Positions 38,895 through 48,102 are shown, counted from the stretch's first letter. The stretch: DNA of 64,000 bases from Allomesorhizobium sp043769475 (GCF_043769475.1 NZ_CP171729.1:1922001-1986000), one strand, 5' to 3'. Translations and numbers: made by a program. Notes: generated by a model not told the origin, from the sequence alone.

Positions 38895-41222
38895 TCAGCT
38901 CGCGGGCAGAGCATAGGCGATTATGGCGTCGCCGGCAGCAGTGCCGGTAGAGCCGTGGCCGCCGGCGACGACAACGACATACTGCCGGCCATCGGAGCCC
39001 TGAAAGGTCATCGGCGTCGCCTGGCCGCCGGCCGGCAGCCGCTCCCGCCACAGTTCCCGACCGTCGCTCACGTCGAAAGCGCGGACAAAGTAGTCGAGTG
39101 TGCCGCTGTGGAAACCGACGCCGCCCGCGGTGACGATCGGACCGCCGATGCCCGGAACGCCCATCTCGAAGGGCAGCGGCAATGGCGAAAGATCGCGCAC
39201 GGTGCCGTTGCGGTGCTGCCAGATCACCTCGCCGGTGTTGAGGTCGGCGGCGGCGACGTAGCCCCATGGCGGCGCTTGGCACGGCAGGCCGATCGGCGAC
39301 CAGAAGGGCCTCATCATTGCGGCGAACGGCGCGCCGAAATTCTCGTTGAAGCCGGGTTCGCTTTCCGAGACGTAGCTGGTGGTGTCGTCGGCTCGCGGGA
39401 TCAGCTTGACGATGAAGGCCAGGTAGACCGGAGTGGCGAAGACGATCTGCCGGACCGGATCGACAGCCACGCCTCCCCAATTGAAAGTGCCGAAATTGCC
39501 GGGATAGACGATCGAACCTCTCGTCGAAGGCGGCGTGTAGCGGCCTTCATAGTTGAGGCTGCGGAAGCGGATACGGCAGTAGAGCTGGTCGACCGGCGTC
39601 GCGCCCCACATGTCCTTCTCGCGCAGGGGCTCGGGCTTGAAGCTGAGCGCCGATGTCGGCTGCGTCGGCGCGGTGAAGTCGCCTTCCACCGCACCCTGAG
39701 GCGCCGGTTCCTCGGTCACCGGCAGCAGCGGCTCGCCCGTGCGGCGGTCGAGCACGTAGATGTCGCCCTGTTTCGTGGCCTGGACCAGCGCCGGAACCGT
39801 CTCGCCATCCCTCGCGAGATCGACGAGTTGCGGCTGCGACGGCGTGTCCATGTCCCAAAGGTCGTGGTGCACGGCCTGGAATACCCAGCGGACCTGTCCG
39901 GTCCGCAGATCGAGCGCCGTTACCGAGGATGAGAACCGTTCGGTCTCGGGGGTCCGGTCGCCGCCATACTGGTCCGGTGGGGCGTTGCCCATCGGGGCAT
40001 AGACCATGTCTAGCTGCTCGTCGACGCTGAGCAGCGACCAGGCATTGGGCGAGTTGCCCACATACGGCAGGCCGGCCGCGATCGGCGCTGTCTCGTCGGG
40101 ATTGCCGCTGTCGAAATTCCAGACCAACGCGCCCGTGGCGACGTCGAAGGCGCGGATGACGCCGGAAGGCTCGGTGGTCGAGACGTTGTCGTTGACGGCC
40201 CCGCCGACGATGACGAGACCGCCGGCAACGACCGGCGGCGACGTCGAATAATACGAGCCGGGATAGAAGTTGGGCATGTTCAGGGCAAGGTTGACGGCGC
40301 CGTTGTCGCCGAAACCGGTACAGACGCTCCCCGTCTTCGCGTCGAGCGCGATCAGCCTTGCATCGGCCGTCGGCAGGAGGACGCGGCTGGCGCAAACGGA
40401 GCCGGCAGCTGCGCCTTCGACCGCAACATACGACAGACCGCGGCAGGTCTGGTGCTGGCGCTGCTTGTTGACGCCGACCTGCGGATCGTAGCGCCACACC
40501 TCGCTGCCGGTCAGCGGATCGAGCGCGATCGCGATCTGGTGCGGCGTGCAGACGTAGAGCAGGCCGTCGACCAGCGTCGGCGTGACTTCGTAGGTCGTCT
40601 CCTCGGGATCGTCTTCGACGCGCACGTCGCCCGTGTGATATTCCCACACCTTCTGCAAGCCCGCCACGTTGGCGGGCGTGATCGCGGTCAGCGGCGAATA
40701 ATGGCTGCCGCCAGGCGTGCGGCCGTAGGCGTGCCACTCGGCCGGCACCACGGTCGCCTCGCTCGGCGGCAGGGTCGCAGCCTCCGCCTCGGGGACAGTG
40801 CCCGCGATCTGGTGCACGTCGATCGTCATGGAATAGACGGCGACGGCAACGGAGGCGAGGATCGCCGCAACGAGCGCGAGAGCCGATACGCCCCAGGCCT
40901 TGCCGCTCCGCCTTGCGAGAGGGCGCCTGACCCAGGGCGTGAGCATCAGCAGCCCCAGCACAATGAGAAGGCCGCCGCGCGGCGCAAGCTGCCACCAGTC
41001 GAAACCGACCTCGTAGATCGCCCAGCCGAGCGATCCGGCAATGACGAGGGCATAGACCAGAAGGCCTGTCGGCCTGCCAAGAAGGAGGAGCAGCCCCGCG
41101 ACGAGCAGGCCGGCGGCGGCCATCACATAATATGGGGAACCGCCGAGGGCCAGGAGCCAGACCCCTCCAAAGCCGACGACGAGCCCGAGCAGCACAAGTA
41201 TGACCGCCATAACGGTTTTCAT
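38895..41222 (-). CDS. gcd: Membrane-bound PQQ-dependent glucose dehydrogenase
   Basis: A 775-residue enzyme starting MKTVMAVILVLLGLVVG. The first 150 residues form five hydrophobic segments that anchor the protein and take up ubiquinone. The rest is an eight-bladed PQQ propeller facing the periplasm with the Gcd signatures HAYGRTPGGSHYSPL, VHHDLWDMDTPSQP, and repeated W-docking motifs (VYWQ-like GEVIWQHRN). It oxidises glucose or related aldoses to the lactone, passing electrons to quinone. PQQ synthesis genes are not in the window. ATG 41222 is chosen because the frame upstream lacks support. Confidence 0.93.
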   Translation of the reverse strand: MKTVMAVILVLLGLVVGFGGVWLLALGGSPYYVMAAAGLLVAGLLLLLGRPTGLLVYALVIAGSLGWAIYEVGFDWWQLAPRGGLLIVLGLLMLTPWVRRPLARRSGKAWGVSALALVAAILASVAVAVYSMTIDVHQIAGTVPEAEAATLPPSEATVVPAEWHAYGRTPGGSHYSPLTAITPANVAGLQKVWEYHTGDVRVEDDPEETTYEVTPTLVDGLLYVCTPHQIAIALDPLTGSEVWRYDPQVGVNKQRQHQTCRGLSYVAVEGAAAGSVCASRVLLPTADARLIALDAKTGSVCTGFGDNGAVNLALNMPNFYPGSYYSTSPPVVAGGLVIVGGAVNDNVSTTEPSGVIRAFDVATGALVWNFDSGNPDETAPIAAGLPYVGNSPNAWSLLSVDEQLDMVYAPMGNAPPDQYGGDRTPETERFSSSVTALDLRTGQVRWVFQAVHHDLWDMDTPSQPQLVDLARDGETVPALVQATKQGDIYVLDRRTGEPLLPVTEEPAPQGAVEGDFTAPTQPTSALSFKPEPLREKDMWGATPVDQLYCRIRFRSLNYEGRYTPPSTRGSIVYPGNFGTFNWGGVAVDPVRQIVFATPVYLAFIVKLIPRADDTTSYVSESEPGFNENFGAPFAAMMRPFWSPIGLPCQAPPWGYVAAADLNTGEVIWQHRNGTVRDLSPLPLPFEMGVPGIGGPIVTAGGVGFHSGTLDYFVRAFDVSDGRELWRERLPAGGQATPMTFQGSDGRQYVVVVAGGHGSTGTAAGDAIIAYALPAS

Positions 41223-41705
41223 GCGGGAAACCCCTGCTTTACGGCCAAACTTCCACAACGAGAGATTGTTCCGGCCGGGCACCGCGGAGCGATTCTCCCT
41301 TCTCCCGCCGCCCGCTGTCAGCATCTGTCAGGAATGTTTTCCCAAGCTTTGTCCACACCCTCGCCTGATGCCCGCATACTCCATCCCGGCAGCTTGCTGG
41401 TGGGAACGGGTGTGCACGACCGGCATCCAGGCAAGTGTGGCGCCGGAGATGATCCCCGCATGGTCGTGCGGGGCGCTCCGGCCCCGGGTCGAACCTGTGC
41501 GCCCGCGCCTTGTCCCAGAATACCGGGACAGGGCATGGGCCGGGAGCGGCAAGGGGAGAAAACGCCGGCGGCGCATGGCAGCGCGTCACTAAATTAAATT
41601 GATTAGGCGTCGCTGCCATGCGCCGCTTCCCACACCCCGGCTTCGAGAAGAAGCGCGGGAACGTATCCGCGCGCCCGCGACTAACTATCCAACAGGCAGA
41701 GTGTG
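41223..41705. other. Gap between gcd and the SDR gene
   Basis: About 480 bases. It contains the large inverted repeat at 41568..41626 and a small stem TGTCCC/GGGACA near 41513-41533. Open frames on the minus strand continue across much of it, but none has a start with a ribosome-binding site or a recognised product. It is best read as intergenic repeat-bearing DNA plus the gcd promoter. Confidence 0.5.
41568..41626. repeat. 16-bp inverted repeat with AT-rich centre
   Basis: Arms GCGGCGCATGGCAGCG (41568-41583) and CGCTGCCATGCGCCGC (41611-41626) are perfectly complementary over 16 bases. They flank a 27-base centre containing TAAATTAAATTGATTA, in stark contrast to the GC-rich surroundings. No T-tract follows. 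It could be a small mobile palindromic element, an extruding cruciform or a protein-binding site. Confidence 0.7.
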
Positions 41706-42695
41706 TCAGTAGCCGCCGATGATCGGCAAAATCTCCCCGGTGATGTAGCTGGAGCAATGCGAGGAGGCGAGGAATACGTAGGCTGGCGCGATCTCCTCGG
41801 GTTGGGCCGGGCGCTTCATCGGCGTGTCTGCGCCGAATTTCGACACGTCCTCGGCTTCCTTTTCGGAAGGATTGAGCGGCGTCCACACCGGCCCGGGCGC
41901 GATCGCGTTGACGCGAATGCCTCGTGGCACCAGTTGCGCCGCCAGCGCCCGCGAAAACGCGTGGATGCCGCCCTTGGTCATCGAGTAGTCGAGCAGTTGC
42001 TTGCTGCCCGTTATGCCGACGACCGAACCCGTGTTGATAATGGCGGAGCCTGGCTTCATGTGCTCCACCGCGGCCTGAGCCATGTGGAAGTAGCTGTAGA
42101 GATTGGTCTTCACCGTCGTGTCGAAATGTTCGGGCGTCAGGTCCTCGAACTTCGCCGCATGGACCTGGAAGGCGGCGTTGTTGACCAGAATGTCGAGGCC
42201 GCCGAGTTCATTAACCGTCTGCCTGACTGCCGCCCGGCAGGCTTCCCGGGTCGAGATGTCGCCGGGGATCAGGATGCAGCGTTTGCCTTCGGCCTCGACT
42301 GCCTTTTTGGTGGCCTTGGCGTCTTCATGCTCGTCGAGATAGCTGATCGCGACGCTGGCGCCCTCGCGGGCGAACAGGACCGCCACCGAACGGCCAATGC
42401 CGCTGTCGCCGCCGGTGATCAGGGCGACTTTGCCGTCGAGCTTGCGCGAGCCGATGTAGTATGGCGCATCGTACATCGGCGCGGGATCAAGCCGCGCTTC
42501 AGAGCCCGGTTTGAGCTGATGCTGCTTGGGAAAGGGCGGCTCGGGATAACGCCGCGCGCCGGCCTGCATGGCGCCCTGCGACTCTCCACCGGAACGCTTC
42601 TTCGCCTCGTCGGCGGCGTCGATGCCGCCCTGGATTTCGCGCTGCTTTTCGGAGGCTTCCGCCGCCTTTGGCGGCGTCTTGGGGTTTTTGTCCAT
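41706..42695 (-). CDS. Short-chain dehydrogenase/reductase, general-stress type
   Basis: A 329-residue SDR with a 75-residue hydrophilic N-terminal extension (MDKNPKTPPKAAEASEKQRE..., then MYDAPYYIGSRKLDGK). The NAD(P) motif is TGGDSGIGRSVA, the NNAA motif is LVNNAAFQ, and the catalytic Ser/Tyr/Lys are in NTGSVVG and YSMTKGG. The long extension and DAPYYIGSRKL linker are typical of the YhdF/YghA-like subgroup often induced by stress. Substrate unknown. Its promoter must lie between 42696 and the hairpin at 42769. Confidence 0.9.
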   Translation of the reverse strand: MDKNPKTPPKAAEASEKQREIQGGIDAADEAKKRSGGESQGAMQAGARRYPEPPFPKQHQLKPGSEARLDPAPMYDAPYYIGSRKLDGKVALITGGDSGIGRSVAVLFAREGASVAISYLDEHEDAKATKKAVEAEGKRCILIPGDISTREACRAAVRQTVNELGGLDILVNNAAFQVHAAKFEDLTPEHFDTTVKTNLYSYFHMAQAAVEHMKPGSAIINTGSVVGITGSKQLLDYSMTKGGIHAFSRALAAQLVPRGIRVNAIAPGPVWTPLNPSEKEAEDVSKFGADTPMKRPAQPEEIAPAYVFLASSHCSSYITGEILPIIGGY

Positions 42696-42768
42696 GGTTC
42701 CGCTCGCTGTGTGGGGTCAGTGTGCGTGCCTAACGCCCGAGCGGCGAAACTGTTCTCCGGAAAGAACG

Positions 42769-42802
42769 CAAAAGGCCCGACGCGTGGAAGCGCGCCGGGC
42801 CT
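42769..42802 (-). terminator. Terminator of the semialdehyde dehydrogenase transcript
   Basis: On the minus strand AGGCCCG pairs with CGGGCCT, with extra GC pairs inside, followed by TTTTGCG. It faces the dehydrogenase gene ending at 42987, but the MITE-like element at 42822..42984 lies between gene and terminator. Confidence 0.7.
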
Positions 42803-42821
42803 GGGCATCAGGATAGGGGAC

Positions 42822-42984
42822 GGTTGCTGAGATTCAGGTCAGGCCGAGTCGGAATCGAAGAGGGCGCGCAGCGACCAAAATGGTGGGTTTCGAGAACCGG
42901 AGCGCAGCGGACGTTCGGTCCGTGAGCACCGGAAGCGCAGAAAGCCGCCATTTGCAGGCCGGCATCACCTGAATCTCAGTAACC
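42822..42984. mobile_element. MITE-like element, 163 bp with 18-bp terminal inverted repeats
   Basis: The ends GGTTGCTGAGATTCAGGT and the complement of ACCTGAATCTCAGTAACC match at 17 of 18 positions; the similarity weakens but continues a few bases inward. The interior has further inverted segments around CGGACGTTCGGTCCG and no open frame. The element begins two bases after the stop codon of the semialdehyde dehydrogenase gene and separates it from its terminator. I see no obvious target-site duplication. I believe sequences of this kind recur in Mesorhizobium genomes but could not check. Confidence 0.7.
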
Positions 42985-42986
42985 CG

Positions 42987-44498
42987 TCAATCGATGTCGA
43001 AGGAAACGCCTTGGGCGAGCGGCAGCGCCTTGGAATAGTTCACCGTGTTGGTGGCGCGGCGCATATAGGCTTTCCAAGCATCGGAACCGGATTCTCGGCC
43101 GCCGCCGGTTTCCTTCTCGCCGCCGAAAGCGCCGCCGATCTCGGCGCCCGAAGTGCCGATATTGACGTTGGCGATGCCGCAGTCCGAACCATCGGCGCTC
43201 AGGAAGCGTTCGGCCTCGCGCATGTCGAGCGTGAAGATCGACGAGGAAAGTCCTGCGCCGACTGCATTATGCTTGGCCAGCACCTCGTCGAAATCGGAAT
43301 ATTTCATCACGTAGAGGATCGGTGCGAAGGTCTCTTCCGTGACGGGGCCGGTCTGGTCCGGCATTTCGACAAGCGCCGGCCGGACATAGAAGGCCGCGGC
43401 ATCGCCGGTGTCGATCCGGCTTCCGCCAGTGACTTTGCCGCCCTCGGCCCGGGCGCGTTCGATCGCCTTTTCCATGCCGCGGAAGGCAGCTTCGTCGATC
43501 AGCGGCCCAACCAGCGCGTTCGAGGTCAGCGGATTGCCGACCGACACGCTTTCGTAGGCCTTCTTCAGCCGCTGGACGAGCGCGTCGTAGATGCTCTCAT
43601 GCACGAAAAGCCGGCGCAGCGTCGTGCAGCGCTGGCCGGCCGTGCCCATGGCGCCGAAGGCGATGGCGCGCAGCGCCATGTCGAGATCGGCCGAGGGGCA
43701 GACGATGCCGGCATTGTTGCCGCCGAGTTCGAGGATGGCGCGGGCGAAGCGCTTGGCCAGGCGCGGGCCGACATCGCGGCCCATGCGGGTCGAGCCCGTG
43801 GCAGAAACGAGCTGCACCTTCGGATGGTCGACCAGCACTTCGCCGGCGGCACGGTCGCCGATCAGAAGTTGGGCCAGGCCTTCCGGCGCATCGCCGAACC
43901 GCGCCATTGCGCGCTTCAGTATGGCGTCGCAGGCAAGTGCCGTCAGCGGCGTCTTCTCCGAGGGTTTCCAGACAACGGCATTGCCGCAGACCAGCGCAAG
44001 CGCCGAATTCCACGACCAGACGGCCACGGGGAAGTTGAACGCCGAAATCACGCCGACCACGCCGAGCGGATGCCATGTCTCCATCATGCGGTGGCCGGGG
44101 CGCTCGGTGGCGATCGTCAGACCGTAGAGCTGGCGCGAAAGGCCGACCGCGAAATCGCAGATGTCGATCATCTCCTGAACCTCGCCCAGGCCTTCGGACG
44201 GGATTTTGCCGGCCTCGATCGAGACCAGCCGGCCAAGCTCGGCCTTGTGGGCGCGCAATTCCTCGCCGAGCAGCCGCACCAGTTCGCCGCGACGCGGCGC
44301 CGGCACCAGCCGCCAAACGCGGAAGGCCGCATCGGCCTGTTCGATGATGCGGGCCGCCTCGGCAGGCGAAACCGACCGGACATCGGCGATCTTCTCGCCG
44401 GTGATCGGGCTTTTGGCTGGAAGGTCGCCGCCGGTGAAGCTCTCCTTCGAAACGCCGAGGCTGGTCAGCAGTTCGGCGGTCTCTTGTGCGATTGTCAT
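42987..44498 (-). CDS. amaB: Aldehyde dehydrogenase, ALDH7-type semialdehyde dehydrogenase
   Basis: A 503-residue aldehyde dehydrogenase. Key features are FNFPVAVWSWNSALALVCGN (cofactor region), the Glu of ILELGGNNAGIV, and the catalytic Cys in GTAGQRCTTLRRLFVH, a form characteristic of ALDH7/antiquitin. This class oxidises alpha-aminoadipate semialdehyde (piperideine-6-carboxylate) in lysine breakdown, so amaB/pcd is the best guess. No other lysine-catabolic gene is adjacent, which lowers certainty on substrate. Translation ends two bases before a MITE-like repeat. Confidence 0.88.
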   Translation of the reverse strand: MTIAQETAELLTSLGVSKESFTGGDLPAKSPITGEKIADVRSVSPAEAARIIEQADAAFRVWRLVPAPRRGELVRLLGEELRAHKAELGRLVSIEAGKIPSEGLGEVQEMIDICDFAVGLSRQLYGLTIATERPGHRMMETWHPLGVVGVISAFNFPVAVWSWNSALALVCGNAVVWKPSEKTPLTALACDAILKRAMARFGDAPEGLAQLLIGDRAAGEVLVDHPKVQLVSATGSTRMGRDVGPRLAKRFARAILELGGNNAGIVCPSADLDMALRAIAFGAMGTAGQRCTTLRRLFVHESIYDALVQRLKKAYESVSVGNPLTSNALVGPLIDEAAFRGMEKAIERARAEGGKVTGGSRIDTGDAAAFYVRPALVEMPDQTGPVTEETFAPILYVMKYSDFDEVLAKHNAVGAGLSSSIFTLDMREAERFLSADGSDCGIANVNIGTSGAEIGGAFGGEKETGGGRESGSDAWKAYMRRATNTVNYSKALPLAQGVSFDID

Positions 44499-44632
44499 CG
44501 TGAAATCTCTTCTTGCTGTCGCGATTTGGCTCGCGCGGGCTGGAATTCGCCCGCCGCGAGCGTCAGATGGCGCTTGTTAGTTCATTTGCGCGCCGCCGTG
44601 AACTCACCAGCGCGCGCAATCCGTCGCGCCAA

Positions 44633-45685
44633 TCAGGGGCACGGATTGCCGGTGCGTTGGTGGATCGCGTCGACTGCCTGCTGCATCTCGCCGGTCCAGT
44701 GCACTTCCGCCGCATCGAGCGCCATGTTGAGCTGCGGGATGCTGGTCGCGCCGATGATATTCGAGGTCACGAAAGGCCGGCTGGTTACGAAAGCGTTGGC
44801 GAACAGCGCCGGCTCCAAGCCGAAGCTGCGGGCGAGTTCATTGTATTCGAGCTGTACTTCCGCCGCGTTGGGCGTCTCGTAGCGCTGGCCGCGGTTGAAA
44901 AGCTGCGAACGCGACCCCTCAGGCCGCGCGCCATGGTCGTATTTGCCGGTGAGATAGCCCTGCGCCAGCGGCGAATAGGGAAGCAGCGACACCTCCTCGC
45001 GGCCGCAGACCTCGGCCAGATTGACCTCGAAGGTGCGGTTGACGAGGTTGTAGGCGTTCTGCAGGCTCGCGACGCGTGGCCCCACGCCCCTGTCGCTTTC
45101 CGCGACGAACCGCATGACGCCCCACGAGCTTTCGTTGGACAGGCCGAAATGGCGGATTTTTCCCGCCGTCACCAATTCGGCGAATACAGCCAGCGTTTCG
45201 GCAACAGGCGTTTCGTCCTCGTCGCGCGGCGCCGGCCAGTTGCCGACCCGTGTCGGGTTCGATCCCCACGGGATCTGCCGCTCCGGGAAATGGATCTGGT
45301 AAAGGTCGATATAATCGGTCTGGAGCCTGGCGAGCGATTTTTCTACCGCGTCGAATATGTCGGTCCGCACCAGCTTCGACGGGCGGCCGCCGCGAAACCA
45401 ATCATTGGCCGTGCGCCCGACCACCTTGGAAGCGACGATCACGTCCGCCCGGTTGCGGCGCGCTTTCATCCAGTTGCCGATAAAGGTTTCGGTCCGCCCC
45501 TGCGTCTCGGGTTTGGGCGGGATGGGGTAAAGCTCGGCGGTATCGAGGAAATTGACGCCGCGCTCGAAGGCGAGGTCCATCTGGGCGTGGCCTTCGGCCT
45601 CGGTGTTCTGCTGGCCCCAGGTCATCGTTCCGAGGCAAATTTTGGAAACATGAAGATCGGTGCGTCCAATACGGCGCTGTTGCAT
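44633..45685 (-). CDS. Aldo/keto reductase, Tas-like
   Basis: A 350-residue NADPH-dependent aldo/keto reductase starting MQQRRIGRTDLHVSKICLG. The tetrad is visible in NFLDTAELYP (Asp, Tyr), VIVASKVVG (Lys) and YIDLYQIHFPER (His), and IGATSIPQLN near the C-terminus is the cofactor loop. Size and the Trp-rich QIPWGSNPTRVGNW insert resemble Tas of E. coli. Reaction is reduction of an unknown carbonyl compound. The ATG at 45685 is preferred over the frame upstream. Separate transcription unit from the dehydrogenase before it. Confidence 0.88.
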   Translation of the reverse strand: MQQRRIGRTDLHVSKICLGTMTWGQQNTEAEGHAQMDLAFERGVNFLDTAELYPIPPKPETQGRTETFIGNWMKARRNRADVIVASKVVGRTANDWFRGGRPSKLVRTDIFDAVEKSLARLQTDYIDLYQIHFPERQIPWGSNPTRVGNWPAPRDEDETPVAETLAVFAELVTAGKIRHFGLSNESSWGVMRFVAESDRGVGPRVASLQNAYNLVNRTFEVNLAEVCGREEVSLLPYSPLAQGYLTGKYDHGARPEGSRSQLFNRGQRYETPNAAEVQLEYNELARSFGLEPALFANAFVTSRPFVTSNIIGATSIPQLNMALDAAEVHWTGEMQQAVDAIHQRTGNPCP

Positions 45686-45805
45686 GGTTTGAAATCTCCG
45701 GCGGGAAAATGGTTTGGGCGGCAAAGCGCGGGTGAGGTCCGCATCATAACCACCACCTCGCAACCCGCCAAGGGCCGGCGATGCAACAGTTCTTCGTCCG
45801 GCGGA

Positions 45806-46255
45806 TCAGCGCTTGGCTGCGGCTCGCCTTTTGGCGTCGTCGATCAGCATGTTGGCGACCTGCATGCGCACCATGGCGCGCTGGCGCAGATGCGGCGCGA
45901 CGCGGTCGGGATGGTTCTTGAAGGCGAAGCTGCGGCGCAAACGGCTGAAATCGGCAGCCGCCTTGGCCGCGTCGAGGCCAAGCTCGACGGCGATGGCGGC
46001 AGGCTCGATCGACGGCAGGCTTTCGGCCGGCGCCGCGACTTCCGCCAGAAGCGGCTCGGCAGCGGCGAGAAGCGCCGCCAGTTCCGTCTCGAACTCCTGG
46101 TTCGTCCGGCGATATTCGGCGGCCGCTTCGTCGCTGGAAACCTTGATCCGGCCTGAATGCAGTTCGTCCGCGACCGACAGATAGTCGAACGGGATCGACG
46201 GCGGGCGCGCGGCCTCTTCGGCAGGCGGCTTGGCGACGAAGAGATCGTCCAGCAC
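45806..46255 (-). CDS. J-domain-like small protein
   Basis: A protein of at least 149 residues. The C-terminal third, LRRSFAFKNHPDRVAPHLRQRAMVRMQVANMLIDDAKRR, has the HPD tripeptide and helix pattern of a DnaJ J-domain, which stimulates Hsp70. The N-terminal part is Ala/Glu-rich with no known domain. The start is odd: GTG at 46255 has no ribosome-binding site, but a perfect GGGAGG sits about 45 bases upstream, in frame before GTC ATC GGA, where no standard start codon occurs. The natural product may be a little longer, reading ...NRDFASVLDDLF. Confidence 0.65.
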   Translation of the reverse strand: MLDDLFVAKPPAEEAARPPSIPFDYLSVADELHSGRIKVSSDEAAAEYRRTNQEFETELAALLAAAEPLLAEVAAPAESLPSIEPAAIAVELGLDAAKAAADFSRLRRSFAFKNHPDRVAPHLRQRAMVRMQVANMLIDDAKRRAAAKR

Positions 46256-46423
46256 CGAGGCGAAATCCCGGTTTGCACCTGTTCCGATGACAGCCTCCCT
46301 CGCCTTTCGACAGATCGTCCCGCTTCACCGTTAGGGCAAGGCGGTTAAAAATCACCCCGAAACATGCGGAGGAATTTACCGGCTGAGCGGCGACCGGCGC
46401 AAACGCCGGCCGCGCTGCCCGGA

Positions 46424-46930
46424 TCAGATCGCGCCGATGAAATCGGTCTTGCCCAGCGGCACGCCATTGTGGCGCAGGATGGCGTAAGCGGCGACGACAT
46501 GAAAATAGAAGTTCGGCATGCCGAAGTTGAGAAGGTATTGCTGGCCGGTGAACGTCACCGGGCCACCCCGCAGCCGCATCTCGACGGGCCTTTCCTCGGA
46601 TCCGTCTATGTCGGCGGGCGCGAAGCTTTCGAGATAGCGCACCGTTTTCGCGATCCGTTCCTGAAGTTCGGCGAAGGACGCTTCATTGTCCTCGTAGCTC
46701 GGAATCTCGCGGCCAGCCAGGCGAGAAGCGATGCCCTTGGCGTTGTCGCTGGCGATCTGGACCTGTTGCGTCAGCGTGAGCATGTCGGGCGCAAGCCGCG
46801 CGGAAAGGAATACCTTAGGGTCGATCTTGCGCGCGGTGGCGTTTTCCTCCGCCTTGGCAAGCACTTGCGACAGCGCGTTCAGCCGGTTCACAAGAACTGG
46901 AATCGAAGCCTGGTACATTGAAATCGTCAT
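46424..46930 (-). CDS. DUF1993 family protein
   Basis: A 168-residue helical protein starting MTISMYQASIPVLVNRLNALSQVL, with the DUF1993 pattern ARKIDPKVFLSARLAPDM, a long middle helix, and the end FHVVAAYAILRHNGVPLGKTDFIG. The family resembles DinB-type four-helix enzymes and has no established reaction. GAGGGA ten bases upstream and an ATG at 46930 fix the start. It is divergent from the DUF1176 gene, sharing the promoter region at 46931-47055. Confidence 0.85.
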   Translation of the reverse strand: MTISMYQASIPVLVNRLNALSQVLAKAEENATARKIDPKVFLSARLAPDMLTLTQQVQIASDNAKGIASRLAGREIPSYEDNEASFAELQERIAKTVRYLESFAPADIDGSEERPVEMRLRGGPVTFTGQQYLLNFGMPNFYFHVVAAYAILRHNGVPLGKTDFIGAI

Positions 46931-47055
46931 ATGAGAATATCCCTCGGACGGCCGGAATGGCCCCGTCCGCAGATAGGGATCCGGCAGAGCATCTTTCAAG
47001 CGCCATCGGCTCGCCCAAATCCGTGATAGCCTGTATTTGTCGATGGAGATTCCCG

Positions 47056-48102
47056 ATGAGGAAAACAATTCTTGCCGCAGCCATGTCCGTGTCGGTGGCT
47101 GGCGTCGTCTCCCCCTTGAATGCCCGCGCCGCCGAACCGGACTATCTCGACGACCGGTCCGACGCGGAAGCGGTCTTGAAATCCTTTTACAACGCCATCA
47201 ACCGCCGCGAATTCTCCCGCGCCTGGTCCTATTTCGGCGAAACCAAGCCGTCGGCGAATTTCGAGAGCTTCGTCGCCGGCTTCGAGGACACGAAATCGGT
47301 GCGCGTCATGACGGGCGAACCGGGCGCCGAGGGCGCAGCCGGCAGCACTTACTTCAACGTTCCGGTTGCGATAGCAGCGACCGGCGCGGACGATACCGAG
47401 CGGGTCTTTGCCGGCTGCTACACGGCGCGTCTCGCAAATCCGCAGATTCAGGAGCCGCCTTTCACAGGGTTGCATCTCGAGCGCGGCGACCTGAAGCCAA
47501 CCGATAAGCCTGTCGAAGAGGCGCTCCCTAAACAATGCGGCGAGGGACCGCCGCCTCCGGAACGCGACGCCGAACTCGAGCAGGCGAAGAGGGCTTTCGC
47601 TGCAAGCCATGGCGAGGAATGCACTTCACCGGGCAGCGATGCGCAACCCGCCGAGCCGGAGCGCTACGTCATCAAATTCCACAGCACCGCCGATCCCGAC
47701 GAAGAGCAGGAGGCGCGGCTGTTCCGTTTCTTTTGCGAGTTGGGCGCCTACAACGAAGGCCACTTCTATTACCAGGCCGACGTCATCAGCGGCGTCAGGG
47801 AAATCCATTTTGCGACACCCGAACTCCAGATCCAGTACGTAAACGGCGACAGCGAAGGAAAAATCGAGGCCATAAACATCATCGGCTATCGAAGCGAAGG
47901 CGAACTCATCAATTCGTCCTACGAAGAATCGACGAAGACCATCACATCCAACGAAAAATGGCGCGGCGTGGGCGATGCCTCCTCGACCGGAACATGGCTG
48001 TTCCGGGACGGCGAGTTCAGTCTCGTCCAGTACGATGTCGATGCGACCTACGACGGCGAGATCAATCCGGAAACCATACTGGATTACAATACCGCGCCTT
48101 AG
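47056..48102 (+). CDS. DUF1176 domain protein, secreted
   Basis: A 348-residue protein with a clean signal peptide (MRKTILAAAMSVSVAGVVSPLNARAA). The middle contains an FYNAINRREFSRAWSYFG segment reminiscent of small NTF2-like domains, and the C-terminal half, YEESTKTITSNEKWRGVGDASSTGTWLFRDGEF, is the DUF1176 pattern. Four cysteines may form disulfides. DUF1176 has no known function. GGAG seven bases before the ATG supports the start. It stands 52 bases before the GFA gene on the same strand and may be co-transcribed. Confidence 0.8.
   Translation: MRKTILAAAMSVSVAGVVSPLNARAAEPDYLDDRSDAEAVLKSFYNAINRREFSRAWSYFGETKPSANFESFVAGFEDTKSVRVMTGEPGAEGAAGSTYFNVPVAIAATGADDTERVFAGCYTARLANPQIQEPPFTGLHLERGDLKPTDKPVEEALPKQCGEGPPPPERDAELEQAKRAFAASHGEECTSPGSDAQPAEPERYVIKFHSTADPDEEQEARLFRFFCELGAYNEGHFYYQADVISGVREIHFATPELQIQYVNGDSEGKIEAINIIGYRSEGELINSSYEESTKTITSNEKWRGVGDASSTGTWLFRDGEFSLVQYDVDATYDGEINPETILDYNTAP

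Noticed and set aside
41318..41576. Overlapping minus-strand frames upstream of gcd
   Set aside because: No recognised protein, no supported start and likely intergenic repeat DNA.
43011..44882. A 623-codon plus-strand frame opposite the aldehyde dehydrogenase
   Set aside because: Antisense shadow without a ribosome-binding site or domain; the dehydrogenase on the other strand is beyond doubt.
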